A stretch of 64,000 nucleotides of DNA from Tateyamaria sp. Alg231-49. Lineage in GTDB: Bacteria > Pseudomonadota > Alphaproteobacteria > Rhodobacterales > Rhodobacteraceae. The DNA is taken from assembly GCF_900143535.1 (NCBI RefSeq), contig NZ_FRFA01000004.1, positions 1-64,000 on the forward strand. The letters are read 5' to 3'. Position 1 is the stretch's first letter. Every line of letters starts with the position of its first letter. The notes under the pieces are model-generated. The model did not search any database. It was given only the letters and a program-made list of their open reading frames with translations, and was not told where the DNA came from. Below, in pieces: positions 26,442 through 36,178 of this stretch. The translations under genes and the position numbers were made by a program.

Positions 26442-27002
26442 GTGAAAATTACCGAGACTGCATTGCAAGGCGTCCTGCTGATCGAACCGCGCCGCTTCGG
26501 GGATGCACGTGGATTTTTCAGCGAAAGCTGGAACAAGAAGGCCATGGCAGACCACGGTATTTACACGGACTTTGTTCAAGACAACCATTCGATGTCTGGC
26601 GCAGTTGGCACCGTACGCGGTCTCCACTTTCAAGCCCCTCCGTCGGCACAGGCCAAACTGGTGCGCTGCGGGCGCGGGGCATTGTTTGACGTCGCCGTCG
26701 ACATCCGGCGCGGATCACCGACTTATGGCGCTTGGGTCGGTTACGAACTGAGCTTTGACAACGGTCTTCAGCTTTTGATCCCCGAAGGGTTTCTTCACGG
26801 CTTTGCCACCCGCGCACCGGACACCGAAATCATCTACAAATGCTCGGACTACTACGATGTGGCGGCCGATGGTGCAGTGGCATGGGACAGTTGCGGGATT
26901 GACTGGGGCGTGACTGGTACGCCAATCCTGTCGGATAAGGACGCATTGGCTCCCGCGCTCGCAGATTTTGACAGCCCCTTCATTTATGAGGCCCCACAAT
27001 GA
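26442..27002 (+). CDS. rfbC: dTDP-4-dehydrorhamnose 3,5-epimerase
   Basis: A 186-residue cupin-fold epimerase that inverts C3 and C5 of dTDP-4-dehydro-6-deoxyglucose, the third step to dTDP-L-rhamnose. Marks are [34 protein letters not shown] with catalytic His62, [20 protein letters not shown], and IPEGFLHGF. The start is GTG at 26442, which fits the family N-terminus ([20 protein letters not shown]). First gene of a four-gene operon, overlapping rfbB by four bases. Confidence 0.95.
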   Translation: MKITETALQGVLLIEPRRFGDARGFFSESWNKKAMADHGIYTDFVQDNHSMSGAVGTVRGLHFQAPPSAQAKLVRCGRGALFDVAVDIRRGSPTYGAWVGYELSFDNGLQLLIPEGFLHGFATRAPDTEIIYKCSDYYDVAADGAVAWDSCGIDWGVTGTPILSDKDALAPALADFDSPFIYEAPQ

Positions 27003-28042
27003 AACTTTTAGTCACAGGCGGCGCTGGGTTTATCGGGTCAGCAGTGGTGCGTCAGGCCGTCGCCGCAGGTCACCACGTCGTCAATCTTGATGCGCTGACA
27101 TATGCAGCCTGCCTTGAGAATGTCGCGCCGGTTTCGGATGATCCCAATTACACCTTTGTAGAGGCTGATATTCGGGACCGCGCAGCACTCGACGCCATTC
27201 TAAATACGCACCAACCCGACGCCATCATGCATCTGGCGGCCGAAAGCCATGTGGATCGATCCATCGATGGTCCAGGCACCTTCATCGACACAAACGTCAT
27301 GGGCACCTTCCACCTTCTTGAGGCCACGCGCAGCTATTGGGAAAAGGCAGGTCGCCCCGCTGATTTCCGGTTCCATCACATCTCAACGGACGAGGTGTTT
27401 GGCTCACTTGGACCCACGGGCATGTTCACTGAAGACACACCTTATGACCCGCGCAGTCCCTATTCTGCCTCAAAGGCCTCGTCCGACCATCTGGTCCGCG
27501 CATGGTGTGAAACCTATGGCCTGCCTGTCATTCTGACCAACTGCTCGAACAACTATGGCCCCTACCATTTCCCCGAAAAGCTGATCCCGGTCATTATCCT
27601 CAATGCGCTGGCGGGTAAGGCGCTGCCGATCTACGGCGACGGGTCGAACGTGCGCGACTGGCTATATGTCGAGGATCACGCGGACGCGCTGTTGCTTGTG
27701 GTGCAAAAAGGTGAGGTCGGTCGGTCCTACAACATCGGTGGGGAAAACGAGCGGTCGAACCTCGAACTCGTCAATACGCTGTGCGCGATACTGGATGAAG
27801 TGCGGCCCAAAACGTCCGGATCGTACTCCGATCAAATTACATTTGTGACCGACAGACCCGGCCACGATGCACGCTATGCCATCGATCCAACGCGCATCCG
27901 CTCCGAACTGGGCTGGTCCCCCTCGGTGACGGTCGAAGATGGGCTGCGCCGCACTGTGCATTGGTATCTTGAAAATGAGGCGTGGTGGCGCGCCTTGCAG
28001 GATCGCTCGGGCGTCGGGCAGCGGCTGGGCACAGGTACATGA
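26999..28042 (+). CDS. rfbB: dTDP-glucose 4,6-dehydratase
   Basis: A 347-residue short-chain dehydrogenase/reductase that turns dTDP-glucose into dTDP-4-dehydro-6-deoxyglucose with bound [11 protein letters not shown] at 7-14 binds the dinucleotide, [13 protein letters not shown] and [12 protein letters not shown] are family signatures with the catalytic Thr-Asp-Glu, and Tyr155/Lys159 form the YxxxK pair (YSASKAS). [17 protein letters not shown] follows as expected. It overlaps rfbC and rfbD by ATGA, so the four genes are translationally coupled. Confidence 0.96.
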   Translation: MKLLVTGGAGFIGSAVVRQAVAAGHHVVNLDALTYAACLENVAPVSDDPNYTFVEADIRDRAALDAILNTHQPDAIMHLAAESHVDRSIDGPGTFIDTNVMGTFHLLEATRSYWEKAGRPADFRFHHISTDEVFGSLGPTGMFTEDTPYDPRSPYSASKASSDHLVRAWCETYGLPVILTNCSNNYGPYHFPEKLIPVIILNALAGKALPIYGDGSNVRDWLYVEDHADALLLVVQKGEVGRSYNIGGENERSNLELVNTLCAILDEVRPKTSGSYSDQITFVTDRPGHDARYAIDPTRIRSELGWSPSVTVEDGLRRTVHWYLENEAWWRALQDRSGVGQRLGTGT

Positions 28043-28890
28043 CAATCCTCGTCTTTGGATCAACCGGGCAGGTATCGGCTGAATTGGCGGCCCTGTCGGA
28101 CACCATGTGTTTGGGGCGCGATGTGGCTGACCTGACCGATCCGCAAGCCTGTGCACAAGCGATTCTCACCCACGCACCCGACGCCGTTATCAACGCAGCC
28201 GCATATACCGCAGTAGATCGCGCCGAAAGCGAAGAAGCGCTTGCAACAAAAATCAACGGTCATGCGCCAACTGCAATGGCCACCGCCTGCGCCGAATTAG
28301 GCATTCCGATGATCCACATCTCGACAGATTATGTGTTCAACGGCACCGGCACCAAACCGTGGGCACCGCAGGATGTAACCGCCCCCCTTGGCGCATACGG
28401 ACGTTCCAAACTGATCGGCGAAAACGGGGTACGTCAATCCGGGGCGACGCATGCAATCCTGCGCACGTCATGGGTGTTTTCCGCGCACGGCGCCAACTTT
28501 GTCAAAACGATGCTCCGCCTTGGGGCCGAGCGCGATGCACTGACCATTGTTGCCGACCAAATCGGCGGACCAACCCCTGCACGCGACATTGCCAAGGCCT
28601 GCTACAGCATGGCAACGCACCTGATCAGTAACCGTGATGCTTCTGGCACCTATCATTTTTCTGGCGGCCCAGACTGTTCATGGGCAGATTTTGCGCGGGC
28701 CATTTTTGAGGTGGCCAATATCGACTGTGTTGTGACCGACATTCCGACGTCGGCCTATCCGACACCTGCTGCACGACCGGCAAACTCACGGATGAACTGT
28801 GCATCCCTGACAGATACCTTTGGCATCAAGCGCCCTGACTGGCGCGTTGGCCTAATCGACACCATTAAAGAGCTAGAGGCCACATCATGA
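28039..28890 (+). CDS. rfbD: dTDP-4-dehydrorhamnose reductase
   Basis: A 283-residue reductase that makes dTDP-L-rhamnose in the last step of the pathway using NAD(P)H. The N-terminal FGSTGQV (6-12), [25 protein letters not shown] and the Tyr120/Lys124 pair (YGRSKLIGE) are all family marks, with [20 protein letters not shown] further on. The start at 28039 is fixed by the ATGA overlap with rfbB. Also overlaps rfbA by four bases. Confidence 0.95.
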   Translation: MTILVFGSTGQVSAELAALSDTMCLGRDVADLTDPQACAQAILTHAPDAVINAAAYTAVDRAESEEALATKINGHAPTAMATACAELGIPMIHISTDYVFNGTGTKPWAPQDVTAPLGAYGRSKLIGENGVRQSGATHAILRTSWVFSAHGANFVKTMLRLGAERDALTIVADQIGGPTPARDIAKACYSMATHLISNRDASGTYHFSGGPDCSWADFARAIFEVANIDCVVTDIPTSAYPTPAARPANSRMNCASLTDTFGIKRPDWRVGLIDTIKELEATS

Positions 28891-29759
28891 CCAAACGCAA
28901 AGGGATCATTCTGGCAGGTGGATCAGGCACGCGACTGTACCCAATCACGATGGGCGTCTCAAAACAGCTCTTGCCGATCTATGACAAGCCGATGATCTAC
29001 TATCCAATCTCCGTGCTGATGCTGGCAGGCATCCGGGACATCGCGATGATCACTACGCCGCAGGATCAAGATCAGTTCAAGCGCACCCTCGGAGACGGCA
29101 GCCAGTGGGGCATCTCACTGACGTATATCGTTCAGCCCTCACCAGACGGGCTGGCCCAGGCTTATATACTGGCAGAGGACTTCTTGGATGGCGCACCTTC
29201 GGCCATGGTTTTGGGCGACAACATCTTTTTTGGGCATGGGCTGCCCGACTTGCTGGCGGATGCCGATACGCAAACCCAAGGTGGTACCGTATTCGGGTAT
29301 CACGTCTCTGATCCTGAGCGTTACGGTGTGGTCGGGTTTGACGATGACGGAACTGCACGGGAAATCATCGAAAAGCCAATCAATCCACCTTCGAACTACG
29401 CGGTTACGGGGCTCTACTTCCTCGACGCTGATGCGCCGAAGCGGGCGCGCGCCGTAAAGCCTTCTGAACGGGGTGAGCTTGAAATCACCACACTTCTCGA
29501 GATGTATCTGGCCGAGGGTCTATTGCGTGTGAACCGGATGGGGCGCGGATACGCATGGCTGGATACTGGAACCCATGGCAGCCTTTTGGATGCTGGTAAT
29601 TTCGTGCGGACCTTGACCAACCGGCAAGGGCTGCAAACCGGCTGCCTCGAAGAGATCGCGTTTGAAAGCGGCTGGATAAGCAAGGAAGACCTGCAAAAAC
29701 GTGCAGCCCTTTTTTCCAAGAACGACTACGGCACTTATCTGAACAGTCTTTTGGACTGA
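28887..29759 (+). CDS. rfbA: Glucose-1-phosphate thymidylyltransferase
   Basis: A 290-residue nucleotidyltransferase that makes dTDP-glucose from dTTP and glucose 1-phosphate, the first step of rhamnose synthesis. GGSGTRLYP at 11-19 is the nucleotide loop, followed by [44 protein letters not shown] and [14 protein letters not shown], a complete set for the RmlA family. It is the last gene of rfbCBDA and is followed by a terminator-like hairpin. Confidence 0.96.
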   Translation: MTKRKGIILAGGSGTRLYPITMGVSKQLLPIYDKPMIYYPISVLMLAGIRDIAMITTPQDQDQFKRTLGDGSQWGISLTYIVQPSPDGLAQAYILAEDFLDGAPSAMVLGDNIFFGHGLPDLLADADTQTQGGTVFGYHVSDPERYGVVGFDDDGTAREIIEKPINPPSNYAVTGLYFLDADAPKRARAVKPSERGELEITTLLEMYLAEGLLRVNRMGRGYAWLDTGTHGSLLDAGNFVRTLTNRQGLQTGCLEEIAFESGWISKEDLQKRAALFSKNDYGTYLNSLLD

Positions 29760-29763
29760 TCAA

Positions 29764-29790
29764 GGGGCGCGTGGAAATGCGCCCTACATT
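29764..29790 (+). terminator. Probable terminator after rfbA
   Basis: GGGCGC (29765-29770) and GCGCCC (29779-29784) form a six-base GC stem with an eight-base loop, followed by TACATTTT. It lies five bases after the rfbA stop. The U-tract is short. Confidence 0.5.
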
Positions 29791-29908
29791 TTGGTTCTCG
29801 CACCACGAACAAAACGCGCCATCACGATAGACACAAAACGTTTGTCTCAAATCGTTGGAATTTCATCGCCCCAAACGCCAAATTTGCGCCCTATTTCTAA
29901 ATGAGATC

Positions 29909-29938
29909 GACAGTAAAGCTTCCTCGTCTTTGACTGTC
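29909..29938 (+). promoter_or_regulatory. Hairpin in the leader of the serralysin gene
   Basis: GACAGTAAAG (29909-29918) pairs with CTTTGACTGTC (29928-29938) around a nine-base loop, with one unpaired base. It ends 17 bases before the ATG at 29956. It could be an operator or an RNA structure affecting translation; the absence of a strong ribosome site before the ATG makes the second worth testing. Confidence 0.4.
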
Positions 29939-29955
29939 ATAAGGGCCTCAATCAC

Positions 29956-32274
29956 ATGTGTTCGATCTGTTTCGCCACCCGTACCTTTGATCCTGTGCGA
30001 CATCAGGACGGGGCAGACCCTGCATTTGCCAACCTGACCGAAGATCCAAATGCAATTGACGGCATCACGACCACAAACACGATGGCAGTTGGGGATATAT
30101 TTTCTGGAACGTTGTCAGAAAGCGGAGACGAAGATTGGGTGGCCATCAATCTGACAGCCGGGGAATCGTATAAATTCGCTTTGGACGGTGGGACATTGAG
30201 CGACCCGCTGGTTCGGTTGTTCGACGCATACGGCAATCAGGTTGCAGCCAACGACGATGGTGGGCCGGGTCTGTTTTCGCTGCTGGAGTTCGAACCGGAT
30301 ACCTCTGGCACATATTACGTGGTGGCGGATGCGTTTTCGACGCAGACCGGCACATATTCTCTCACCGCCACGGGCGAATCTGGCGCTTCACCTGATCCGG
30401 TATCTACCGGCACACTGAACGACATGGCGCTGTACCTCACCGAAGGTTTTTGGGGAAACCGGGAGATCAGTTTTGATACCGACCAATCCAACGTCATCAC
30501 CGTTAGCATTGCCGGGCTGACGGCAGCAGCGCAGCAACTGGCCCAGTGGGCGATGGAAGCATGGGAAATGGTGGCCAATCTCGATTTTCAGATCGTCACC
30601 TCGGGCGAGATGATCACCATGGACGACGAGTTCAGTGGCGCATTTGCCTACGCGCCCAACTCTGGGTCCAACGGTGGTGTCGAAATGAATGTGTCCACCG
30701 GCTGGATCGACTCCTACGGCATCACAATCGACAGCTACAGTTTCCAGACCTTTCTGCATGAAATCGGCCATGCGATCGGCCTTGGGCATCAGGGTGGCTA
30801 TAATGGCGGTGCCAGTTATGGCAGTGACGCGCTTTTTGCCGAAGACAGCTGGCAAATGTCGGTCATGTCGTATTTCAGCCAGACCGAAAACACGTCGATC
30901 ACAGCCAGCTATGCGTTCGTCACCACTCCGATGATGGTCGATATTCTTGCGATTCAGAACATCTATGGCGCGGCGGGTCCTGACAGTGTCACAGCGGGCG
31001 ACACCGTCTATGGCGCAGGCTCTGACCTTGGGAATTACCTTGATTCTATCTTTGACCGGCTGGCGGGCGAGGGCACCTCGTCTGAAGTGTCAGGAAGTAC
31101 CGTCGCCTTCACCCTCTACGATCAGGGCGGCAGCGACACGATTGACCTCAGCTATATGACAGACGCCGCCCGTCTTGATCTGCGGGATGAAACGTTTTCA
31201 GACTTTGGCAACATGATTGGTGTGATGGGCATTGCCAGCGGCACCATCATTGAAAACGCCATGCTGGGCGATGGCGCGGATGACGTCACCGGTAACGACG
31301 CCGCCAACACAATAGATCTTGGCATCGGCAACGACATTGCCCTGGTCGGGGCAGGGAATGACTCGGTTTTAGGCGGCATCGGCTTTGACACCATAGAGGG
31401 TGGCGCTGGCGATGACACGCTGCTCGGCGGGAATGGCGCGGACTCATTGATGGGCGGCGATGGCGCAGACCTGTTGGAAGGCGGCGCTGGCTATGACCAG
31501 ATCCAAGGCGGGGACGGCAATGACCGGATCCTCGCCGGCTCCACCGCTGACCGTGTCTATGGCGGCGACGGTGACGATTGGATCAGTGGCGGGTCCAACG
31601 AGGGTATCACAGTTGACGGCCTTTGGGGTGAAGAAGGCAATGACACAATCTTTGGCGACGGTGGCTTTGACCTGCTGGACGGCGGGGCAGGTAATGACTT
31701 GCTTGATGGCGGCGATCAGGCGGACAACCTTCTTGGGGGCGACGGCAATGATATCCTGCGGGGTGGCCTTGGCCTGGACCGATTGTTTGGCGGGGCGGGC
31801 GACGATCTGGCCGAAGGGGGTGAGGGCAATGACGGCCTCTTTGGCGAAGATGGCGACGATTTGCTCTATGGCGAGGCAGGAAATGATAACTTTTTTGGTG
31901 GTAGCGGAAATGACTTTCTTAGTGGCGGGGAGGACAATGACACGATGGATGGCGGCTCTGGTTTCGACACACTGGACGGCGGAACCGGCGATGACGAGAT
32001 GTTTGGAAGATTCAACGCTGATACTTTCGTGTTCTCCGATGGGCACGGCAATGACACAATCGGCGATTTCAGCGCACTGAACGATTTCGAAGTAATTGAT
32101 CTGAGCAGTGTGAGCGCGCTGACCGCGCTTAGTGATCTGGACCTTGGCAGCAGTTCAGGCGGGGCGGCGACCCAAGTCGGCAACGACGTGATTATTGCCA
32201 CAGGCGCGACCTCCTCTATCACGTTGTCAAACGTGATTTTGTCGGAGTTGGACACGCTTGATTTCATCTTCTGA
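29956..32274 (+). CDS. Serralysin-type RTX metalloprotease (peptidase M10)
   Basis: A 772-residue secreted zinc protease. The N-terminus MCSIC is typical of roseobacter M10 proteins. Residues about 30-140 form a PPC (pre-peptidase C-terminal-like) domain, here placed before the catalytic domain. The zinc site is [11 protein letters not shown] (His268, Glu269, His272, His278), with the Met-turn SVMSYF at Met304. RTX nonapeptides (GGxGxDxUx) fill about 436-692, and the C-terminal 80 residues end in LDFIF, the type I secretion signal. No export genes are near. The RTX and tail parts closely match the propeller-type RTX protein at 22307. It likely breaks down extracellular protein once calcium folds the roll. 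Confidence 0.92.
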   Translation: MCSICFATRTFDPVRHQDGADPAFANLTEDPNAIDGITTTNTMAVGDIFSGTLSESGDEDWVAINLTAGESYKFALDGGTLSDPLVRLFDAYGNQVAANDDGGPGLFSLLEFEPDTSGTYYVVADAFSTQTGTYSLTATGESGASPDPVSTGTLNDMALYLTEGFWGNREISFDTDQSNVITVSIAGLTAAAQQLAQWAMEAWEMVANLDFQIVTSGEMITMDDEFSGAFAYAPNSGSNGGVEMNVSTGWIDSYGITIDSYSFQTFLHEIGHAIGLGHQGGYNGGASYGSDALFAEDSWQMSVMSYFSQTENTSITASYAFVTTPMMVDILAIQNIYGAAGPDSVTAGDTVYGAGSDLGNYLDSIFDRLAGEGTSSEVSGSTVAFTLYDQGGSDTIDLSYMTDAARLDLRDETFSDFGNMIGVMGIASGTIIENAMLGDGADDVTGNDAANTIDLGIGNDIALVGAGNDSVLGGIGFDTIEGGAGDDTLLGGNGADSLMGGDGADLLEGGAGYDQIQGGDGNDRILAGSTADRVYGGDGDDWISGGSNEGITVDGLWGEEGNDTIFGDGGFDLLDGGAGNDLLDGGDQADNLLGGDGNDILRGGLGLDRLFGGAGDDLAEGGEGNDGLFGEDGDDLLYGEAGNDNFFGGSGNDFLSGGEDNDTMDGGSGFDTLDGGTGDDEMFGRFNADTFVFSDGHGNDTIGDFSALNDFEVIDLSSVSALTALSDLDLGSSSGGAATQVGNDVIIATGATSSITLSNVILSELDTLDFIF

Positions 32275-32353
32275 CGCATAAGCCATCATTGATGCCCGAA
32301 AGGCAGACCATAGTTACTGGAAATTAACCAATTCGGCGAAAAGTGTCCGCAAC

Positions 32354-33220
32354 ATGCAGACACTCAAACCTTTCGAAAATCTGTTTCTCAGCATCGGCGC
32401 GATGAAGGCTGGTACCACATGGCTTTATGCCGTTCTGGGTCGCCATCCTGAACTGCATTTCGCGATGGAGAAGGAGGTTCACTACTTCTATCACCGCTTC
32501 GTCAACTCCAATCAGCTTAGTGAAAAGCGTCGGCTGAAAGAAGCGTATGATCGTTACATCCCGCGCTTTGATCCCAAGACCAGCCATGTGGACGTGGTGC
32601 GTCAAAACTTGCGCTGGATCGCCGCCTATCTGGATCGGCCCGTGGATGATCTGTGGTATCGCAACCTGTTCCAGTTGCGCGATCACGAGACTTATGCGTG
32701 CGATTTCTCCAATCTGAACGCACATCTCCCTGCCGAGGCATGGCCACGGATTTCTGACAGCAGTCAGAAATTGCGGGTGCTTTATACGTTGCGCCATCCG
32801 GTCAAGCGGCTCTGGAGCCATACGAAGTTTCACCTCGAACTGACCGGCCGCGCGGACAAACTTGACCATTGGGGCCCGCATGAATTTGAAGCCTTTTTGC
32901 GCCAGCCCCACATCTGGGAAAACGCAGAATATGGCGCAGTTCTGCGCCGTGCAGGCGCCGTACTGCAACCAGATCAGTTCAAGGCCATCTTTTACGAAGA
33001 TCTGCACGCCGACCAACGCGGCACATTGGCTGATATCGAACAGTTCCTGGGCGTGGCAGCCTTTGACTACCCAAAATCCTTGCTGGAAAAACGCTTCACC
33101 GAAAGCGTGAAGCGGCCGATGCCTGCCTTCTTTGCTGACTTGGTGGCTGACGACGTTGCCCGGATAACTGCCGAAGTCGAAGCCCAAGGCTACACCATTC
33201 CAGACAGTTGGCGCAGTTGA
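32354..33220 (+). CDS. Sulfotransferase family protein
   Basis: A 288-residue PAPS-dependent sulfotransferase resembling the heparan-sulfate N-sulfotransferase type. The 5'-phosphosulfate loop is GAMKAGTTWLY at 15-25 (the Lys-Ala-Gly-Thr-Thr core), and the 3'-phosphate site is VLYTLRHPVKRLWSH. EKEVHYFYHRF and YEDLHADQRGTL are further family marks. It would move sulfate from PAPS to a hydroxyl or amino group of a sugar, most likely in the polysaccharide made by the neighbouring locus, leaving PAP for CysQ (63027-63824). It ends 13 bases from the convergent permease gene. Confidence 0.85.
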   Translation: MQTLKPFENLFLSIGAMKAGTTWLYAVLGRHPELHFAMEKEVHYFYHRFVNSNQLSEKRRLKEAYDRYIPRFDPKTSHVDVVRQNLRWIAAYLDRPVDDLWYRNLFQLRDHETYACDFSNLNAHLPAEAWPRISDSSQKLRVLYTLRHPVKRLWSHTKFHLELTGRADKLDHWGPHEFEAFLRQPHIWENAEYGAVLRRAGAVLQPDQFKAIFYEDLHADQRGTLADIEQFLGVAAFDYPKSLLEKRFTESVKRPMPAFFADLVADDVARITAEVEAQGYTIPDSWRS

Positions 33221-33233
33221 CCGTCACCCAGAT

Positions 33234-34037
33234 CTATTTATCCAAAATGTCCCGGTGATACCGGTTCAGCAAAAACAACCCGGCCAAACCAAGACCGCCG
33301 CCCAGCGCAATCGGGTAAATCACTGACACGTAAGTGGGCTGATAAAATGGATAAAACCCGTCGCGCATCATGCCGACCACATGCACCAGCGGATTGAACC
33401 ACAAATAGTCTGCATGTGGCTGCGGCACGATTTCAAAGTTGAAAAAGATACAGGAAATCAGAAAAAGCGGACGGTTCAAAACCGCCCATGCCGTCTGCCA
33501 CACCGGGTAAGCCAACGTCAGAAAGCTGTTTAGTGTCCCGACCCCAAAGCCCAGCGCCAACAGCATCACATAAGCCAACGCAATTTTTGACACATCAAAC
33601 GTTGTATCCGGTTGCTGCATCACAAGGATAAACCCCAGTACCAGCCCGTGCACCACCAGGTGCGTCAACATATTGAGCAGGAATCGCGCCATCAGTGCAT
33701 CCAGAAACGTGACACGCGGATAGGCAAGAAGGGCGCGGCTGAACTGGATCGTCTGCCCCAATTTGCCAGAGATGTCCGAATACATCAGGAACGGAAGAAG
33801 GCCCGCCGAATAAAACAAGGCAAAGTTGGTCCCCAACGGCGGACTGCGGAACCCAACAGAAAAAATCAGCGTCAGCAGTGCGATACCCCCCGCCGGTTCC
33901 AGAATAGCCCATACATATCCACCCGGAGAGCGCCCGTAGGTTGTCGAAACCTCGCGCAAGATCAACGCAAAGACGGCGCGCAAGGTCGACAGACGCATGT
34001 TGTGTGCAGCCACCGCCGGAACCGGACTGAGATGCAT
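33234..34037 (-). CDS. ABC-2 type polysaccharide exporter permease (KpsM-like)
   Basis: A 267-residue inner-membrane protein with about six membrane segments. FALILREVSTTYGRSPGGYVW near the start and LFYSAGLLPFLMYSDISGKL are typical of capsule/O-antigen ABC permeases of the KpsM/Wzm kind, as are WFNPLVHVVGMMRDGFYPFY and the tail GLFLLNRYHRDILDK. It would pair with the ATPase at 35492 to move a finished polysaccharide through the inner membrane. GAGGGG is well placed before the ATG at 34037. It is divergent from the PCP/KpsE-like gene over a gap of about 90 bases, so the two sides probably share a promoter region. Confidence 0.88.
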   Translation of the reverse strand: MHLSPVPAVAAHNMRLSTLRAVFALILREVSTTYGRSPGGYVWAILEPAGGIALLTLIFSVGFRSPPLGTNFALFYSAGLLPFLMYSDISGKLGQTIQFSRALLAYPRVTFLDALMARFLLNMLTHLVVHGLVLGFILVMQQPDTTFDVSKIALAYVMLLALGFGVGTLNSFLTLAYPVWQTAWAVLNRPLFLISCIFFNFEIVPQPHADYLWFNPLVHVVGMMRDGFYPFYQPTYVSVIYPIALGGGLGLAGLFLLNRYHRDILDK

Positions 34038-34129
34038 GTGTTTCCCCTCGCATCTGTAGAAAATCTTAAGAAGTTCAGGCTAGCCAAGTGAGAAGAACAA
34101 ACACTTAACCCGCGGTGGATTCGGCCAGC

Positions 34130-35482
34130 ATGGCACAAATCAGCACGAAAACAGCCGAAGCGGATGTTGAATATCCGACGCAAAAACCGCGGGTCCTGCG
34201 TGCCAAACAGCGCACCGAAGCGACGTTCGGCGGCATAACGTCGGACACCGGCAAATTGTCTGCGCATTCCAAACCTGCACCTACCTTGCCTGCCCATCCG
34301 GCAGAGGTTGCACGTAAAACCAAAATATCTGCACAGCATACCGTTCCAAGTCCCGCGCCAGCGCGCCGTGCGCAGACCCGTGGACGCCACCGGTTTTTGG
34401 CGCTGTCCTTCATCTTGTTCTTCGCCGCGCCGGTGATCCTGACCGCCTATTACCTTTGGACTTTCGCTGCAGACCAATACGCCTCGAACCTCGCATTTTC
34501 CGTGCGCTCAGAGGAACAAGGGTCAGCCATTGAGCTGTTGGGCGGCGTAACGGAACTGTCAGGATCCAGCACTGCGGATACAGACATTTTGTTTGCCTAC
34601 CTCACAAGTCAGGAATTGGTCTCAAAGGTGGACGACCGTCTTGATCTGGCGCAGATCTGGAGCAAGGTGACCGTCAACAACGATCCGTTCTTTGCCTATG
34701 ATCCGAGCGGCACGATTGAAGATTTGCTGGCCCATTGGCAGCGCAAGATATCGATCATCTATGACAGTGGAACCCGCCTGATCGACGTCCAGGTGCTGGC
34801 ATTTGACCCCGCCGACGCACAGGCTGTGGCCCAAGCCGTCGTGGAAGAAAGCACGGCGATGATCAATGCGCTGTCCGACACCGCGCGGGACGATGCAATC
34901 AAATATGCCCGCGAAGAATTGGTCGTCGCCTCGACCCGTTTGAAAGAGGCGCGTCAGGCTCTCACTCTGTTTCGCAACCGAACACAGATCGTGGACCCGG
35001 ACATCGACACCCGAAATCAAATGGGCGTTCTCGTAACCCTCCAACAACAGTTGGCCGATGCGCTTATCGATTTTGATTTGTTGCAAGACACGACCCGGTC
35101 TGGCGATCCACGTATCGTACAGGCCACACGGCGCGTTGACGTCATTCAAAAGCGTATTGACGCTGAACGTCGCAAGCTTGGTTTAGGGGCGGGCGCTCAA
35201 GAGGGTGTCGTGTTTGCCGACCTTGTCGGCGAGTATGAAGGGCTCATCGTGGACCGTGAATTTGCCGAAGCTGCTTATACCAGCGCGTTGGCCACCCATG
35301 ACGCCGCACTCGCCGAGGCGCGACGCCAAAGCCGGTATCTTGCGGCCCACATCCGCCCGACGCTGGCGCAACAGGCCGAGTATCCTCAACGGCTCAAGAT
35401 CCTTCTGCTGGTGGCGCTTTGCAGCTTTCTTGGCTGGAGCATTTTGAGCCTTGTTTTCTACAGCTTGCGCGACCGCAGATAG
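34130..35482 (+). CDS. Capsule export inner-membrane/periplasmic protein, PCP family (KpsE-like)
   Basis: A 450-residue protein with a Pro/Ala-rich cytoplasmic N-terminus, a membrane helix at about 88-110 (RFLALSFILFFAAPVILTAY), a long periplasmic part with coiled-coil segments (KYAREELVVASTRLKEARQA), and a second membrane helix near 421-443 ending in LRDRR. The ELLGGVTELSG/DILFAYLTSQELV stretch is usual for polysaccharide co-polymerase proteins of ABC-exported capsules. It links the inner-membrane exporter to the outer-membrane channel, which is not in the window. The start is uncertain: a GTG at 34115 in the same frame would add five residues, and neither has a strong ribosome site. Confidence 0.8.
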   Translation: MAQISTKTAEADVEYPTQKPRVLRAKQRTEATFGGITSDTGKLSAHSKPAPTLPAHPAEVARKTKISAQHTVPSPAPARRAQTRGRHRFLALSFILFFAAPVILTAYYLWTFAADQYASNLAFSVRSEEQGSAIELLGGVTELSGSSTADTDILFAYLTSQELVSKVDDRLDLAQIWSKVTVNNDPFFAYDPSGTIEDLLAHWQRKISIIYDSGTRLIDVQVLAFDPADAQAVAQAVVEESTAMINALSDTARDDAIKYAREELVVASTRLKEARQALTLFRNRTQIVDPDIDTRNQMGVLVTLQQQLADALIDFDLLQDTTRSGDPRIVQATRRVDVIQKRIDAERRKLGLGAGAQEGVVFADLVGEYEGLIVDREFAEAAYTSALATHDAALAEARRQSRYLAAHIRPTLAQQAEYPQRLKILLLVALCSFLGWSILSLVFYSLRDRR

Positions 35483-35491
35483 GGGAAGCCG

Positions 35492-36178
35492 ATGATCGAA
35501 CTGGATCGTTTAACCAAAGTGTTTTGGGTCAAAGGCGGGCGCAAGCGTGTGTTGGATTCCTTGAGCACTACGTTTCCCACGGGGGCCAGTGTGGCGCTCT
35601 TGGGGCGCAACGGCGCGGGCAAAAGCACTCTGCTAAAGCTGATCGCGGGCACGATGCGCCCGACCTCAGGTCAGGTACTGTCGAGCGGTTTGATCTCTTA
35701 TCCGGTCGGTTTCGCCGGGTCTTTTCACCCGGATATGTCCGGCTTGCAAAACGCGCGCTTTGTAGCGCGCCTATATGGCGTCGACACGGACGAGTTGGTC
35801 GATTTCGTTGAGGATTTCGCGGAACTGGGTCCGCATTTCAGGATGCCGCTGCGTACCTATTCATCGGGCATGCGAGCACGTCTGTCATTTGGTGTGTCGA
35901 TGGGCATCCCATTTGACACATACTTGGTGGACGAAGTGACATCCGTCGGGGACGGCGCATTCCGGGACAAGAGCGTGCGGGTCTTTGACGACCGGCGGCG
36001 GACGGCGGGGGCGATCGTTGTTTCGCATTCAGAGGTTATGGTCCGGCGTATTTGCGACATGGCTGCGGTGCTCGAAAACGGAAAAGCGACGCTTTATTTG
36101 GACGTTGATACAGCTCTTGAGCATCACGCTGAAAATCTTGCCAACCCACCAGCACATCAACAGCGGTTGGCATCATGA
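35492..36178 (+). CDS. Polysaccharide ABC exporter ATP-binding protein (KpsT-like)
   Basis: A 228-residue ATPase. Walker A GRNGAGKST is at 38-46, the ABC signature YSSGMRARLSFGVSMG follows near 125-140, and Walker B is TYLVDEVTSVGD. The short length, the SYPVGFAGSFHPDMSG Q-loop region and the lack of an extended C-terminal domain fit the KpsT type rather than carbohydrate-binding Wzt. It powers the permease at 33234-34037. It follows the PCP gene by nine bases and overlaps the next gene by four. Confidence 0.9.
   Translation: MIELDRLTKVFWVKGGRKRVLDSLSTTFPTGASVALLGRNGAGKSTLLKLIAGTMRPTSGQVLSSGLISYPVGFAGSFHPDMSGLQNARFVARLYGVDTDELVDFVEDFAELGPHFRMPLRTYSSGMRARLSFGVSMGIPFDTYLVDEVTSVGDGAFRDKSVRVFDDRRRTAGAIVVSHSEVMVRRICDMAAVLENGKATLYLDVDTALEHHAENLANPPAHQQRLAS

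Noticed and set aside
32324-33187. A 287-codon open frame on the minus strand, antisense to the sulfotransferase
   Set aside because: The plus strand carries clear PAPS-binding motifs; the antisense product has no recognisable feature.
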